Positions 62,942 to 64,000 of a stretch of DNA of 64,000 nt are shown here, in pieces; position 1 is the stretch's first letter; each line of letters opens with the position of its first letter. This DNA comes from Lysobacter sp. ISL-50 (GTDB taxonomy: Bacteria; Pseudomonadota; Gammaproteobacteria; Xanthomonadales; Xanthomonadaceae). Under the pieces are notes generated by a model. It was not told the DNA's origin and did no database searches. It saw nothing but the letters and a program-made list of their open reading frames with translations. Position numbers and translations under genes: made by a program. The DNA lies in assembly GCF_018612875.1 (NCBI RefSeq), contig NZ_JAGGRI010000035.1:56498-120497 (forward strand). The letters run 5' to 3'.

Positions 62942-64000
62942 TCAGCGCCGCGCGTTCCAGGCCGCCAGCAGCACCGCGGTCGCGGCGGCGACGTTGAGGC
63001 TTTCGACCTTGCCGCTGCCGGGAATCGACACACGCAGATCGCAGGCGGCGGCGAGTTCGCGGTCCATGCCCGCGCCTTCGGCGCCGAGCACGTAGATCAA
63101 CCGTTGCGGCAGCGTCGCGGCGAATACGTCTTCGCCGCCGCTGACCACGGTCGCGGCCAGCACGAAGCCGGCGCCGCGCAACTGCGCCAGGGCGTTGTCG
63201 GTGCGGCCCATGCGCACCATCGGCACCGCCTCGGCGCCGCCTTCGGCGACCCGCGCGGCCGCGCCGGACACGCTCAGCTGCGCGTCCTTCGGCAACAGCA
63301 CCGCGCCCACGCCGAAGTGCGCCGACGAACGCAGGATCGCGCCGAGGTTATGCGGATTGCCGACGCCGTCGAGCCAGATCGCCAGTTGCGGGCCCGAGCC
63401 CAGATCGCGCAGCCATTCCGACAACGACACCGGTTCTTCGCGCAGCACGTCGGCGACCACGCCTTCGTGATGGCCGCTGGCGGCGAGCTTGTCCAGATCC
63501 TGCGACTCGACCACGCGATAACCGACCCGGTTGGCCACGCACCACGACAGCAGCGGTTGCAGCTGCGGAATGCGCGGTGCGTCCAGGTACAGCTTGCGGA
63601 TCGCCTCGGGACGGCGCGCGAACACCGCGCGGATGGCGTTGATGCCGTACAAGCGCAGTTCCGCGTCGCGGCGCGCGCGCGACGGCGAGGGCGAATCGAA
63701 TCCGTCCTCGCCCAGGGGCAAGGCGAATTCGTCGTCGCGTTCGCGATAGGCGCGCTCGGCGCGCGGCGGGCGGTCGTGATGGCTGCGTTCGCGCGTATCG
63801 CGCACGTCGTCGCCGTGGCGATGACGCTGCTCGCGGCGCTCGGAGCGATCGTGCGGATGGGCGTGACCGCCGTGATGCGGTGGCGCGTCCGCGGCGGCGG
63901 GCGTGGCCTCGCGAGTGCGAGGCCCGCTGTTGCGATACGGGCCGCCGGCCGCGGGCGCTGCGCCGCGCTCGCCCGGACGGCCGTCGCGCCCACCCGGCGC
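62942..64000 (-). CDS. YfiF-like SpoU/TrmH family RNA methyltransferase (5' end outside window)
   Basis: SPOUT-class RNA 2'-O-methyltransferase. The N-terminal substrate-binding part has ELRLYGINAIRAVFARRPEAIRKLYLDA. The knotted catalytic domain has GVGNPHNLGAILRSSAHFGV and LGAEGAGMDRELAAACDLRVSIP, followed by SLNVAAATAVLL. These forms fit YfiF better than canonical RlmB. A GTG at 63805 can start it, but the frame stays open to the right edge with a His/Arg/Gly/Ala-rich extension, so the true start may lie outside. Confidence 0.82.
   Translation of the reverse strand, partial: APGGRDGRPGERGAAPAAGGPYRNSGPRTREATPAAADAPPHHGGHAHPHDRSERREQRHRHGDDVRDTRERSHHDRPPRAERAYRERDDEFALPLGEDGFDSPSPSRARRDAELRLYGINAIRAVFARRPEAIRKLYLDAPRIPQLQPLLSWCVANRVGYRVVESQDLDKLAASGHHEGVVADVLREEPVSLSEWLRDLGSGPQLAIWLDGVGNPHNLGAILRSSAHFGVGAVLLPKDAQLSVSGAAARVAEGGAEAVPMVRMGRTDNALAQLRGAGFVLAATVVSGGEDVFAATLPQRLIYVLGAEGAGMDRELAAACDLRVSIPGSGKVESLNVAAATAVLLAAWNARR

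Overview
The window comes from a high-GC (roughly 67-70%) gammaproteobacterium of the Xanthomonadaceae, most probably a Lysobacter. The support is the family-typical gene set (a T4SS effector with an XVIPCD tail, XamI-type restriction-modification, RimK/RimB, TonB-dependent receptors, an SAH riboswitch before ahcY) and the dense intergenic hairpin repeats (GGGAGGGGCTTCAGCCCCGATGC and ATTCCCGCG...CGCGGGAAT families). The genus is inferred; no rRNA is present. Most of the window is ordinary chromosome with accessory pieces set into it. There is no CRISPR array, rRNA, prophage or insertion-sequence transposase.

Layout: 1-2.2 kb, a nucleoside transporter (cut by the left edge) and a ribokinase-like sugar kinase. 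2.4-5.8 kb, a Fur box, a siderophore receptor and a PepSY membrane protein. 5.9-7.9 kb, a YegP-like protein, dusB and a lipoprotein. 8.0-15.5 kb, a phosphonoacetate utilisation locus: a GcvA-like LysR divergent from phnA with a perfect inverted-repeat operator between them, a second LysR, an iron alcohol dehydrogenase, an OPA-type MFS transporter and phnY. 15.6-20.8 kb, a YdjM-like membrane protein, an Asp/Glu-type racemase, a repeat field, and an operon of an LpxH-like hydrolase with a fused OlsA/OlsB-type acyltransferase. 21-32.5 kb carries three enzymes of the activated methyl cycle (metK; ahcY with an upstream SAH riboswitch; metF), interrupted at 22.4-28.5 kb by an XVIPCD effector candidate, a LysM protein, a DUF3955 protein and an S9 peptidase.

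32.8-41.3 kb: secreted zinc metalloprotease, ilvE, lipoproteins, a two-component system, rimK and rimB. 42.2-45.1 kb: an XamI-like restriction-modification pair beside the 3' end of a tRNA-Gly(CCC) gene. 45.6-47.4 kb: a GDSL autotransporter. 47.8-56 kb: thiS and thiG-trmB, usually neighbours in this family, are separated by about 6.5 kb holding a tandem repeat array and three minus-strand genes (PHP/CehA metallohydrolase, PI-PLC, TonB-dependent receptor). 56-64 kb: SLC13 permease, Rieske protein, FAH-family protein, mscL, M28 peptidase, a RebB (R-body family) protein with an apparent internal duplication, and a YfiF-like SpoU methyltransferase running off the right edge.

The most interesting item is the protein at 22368-23336. 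Its C-terminus looks like the XVIPCD secretion signal of bacterial-killing type IV systems. Its N-terminus carries a GC...H arrangement (C30, H45) and a secondary-structure order that resemble the CNF/CheD glutamine-deamidase fold. That assignment was made by eye and needs a structure prediction.
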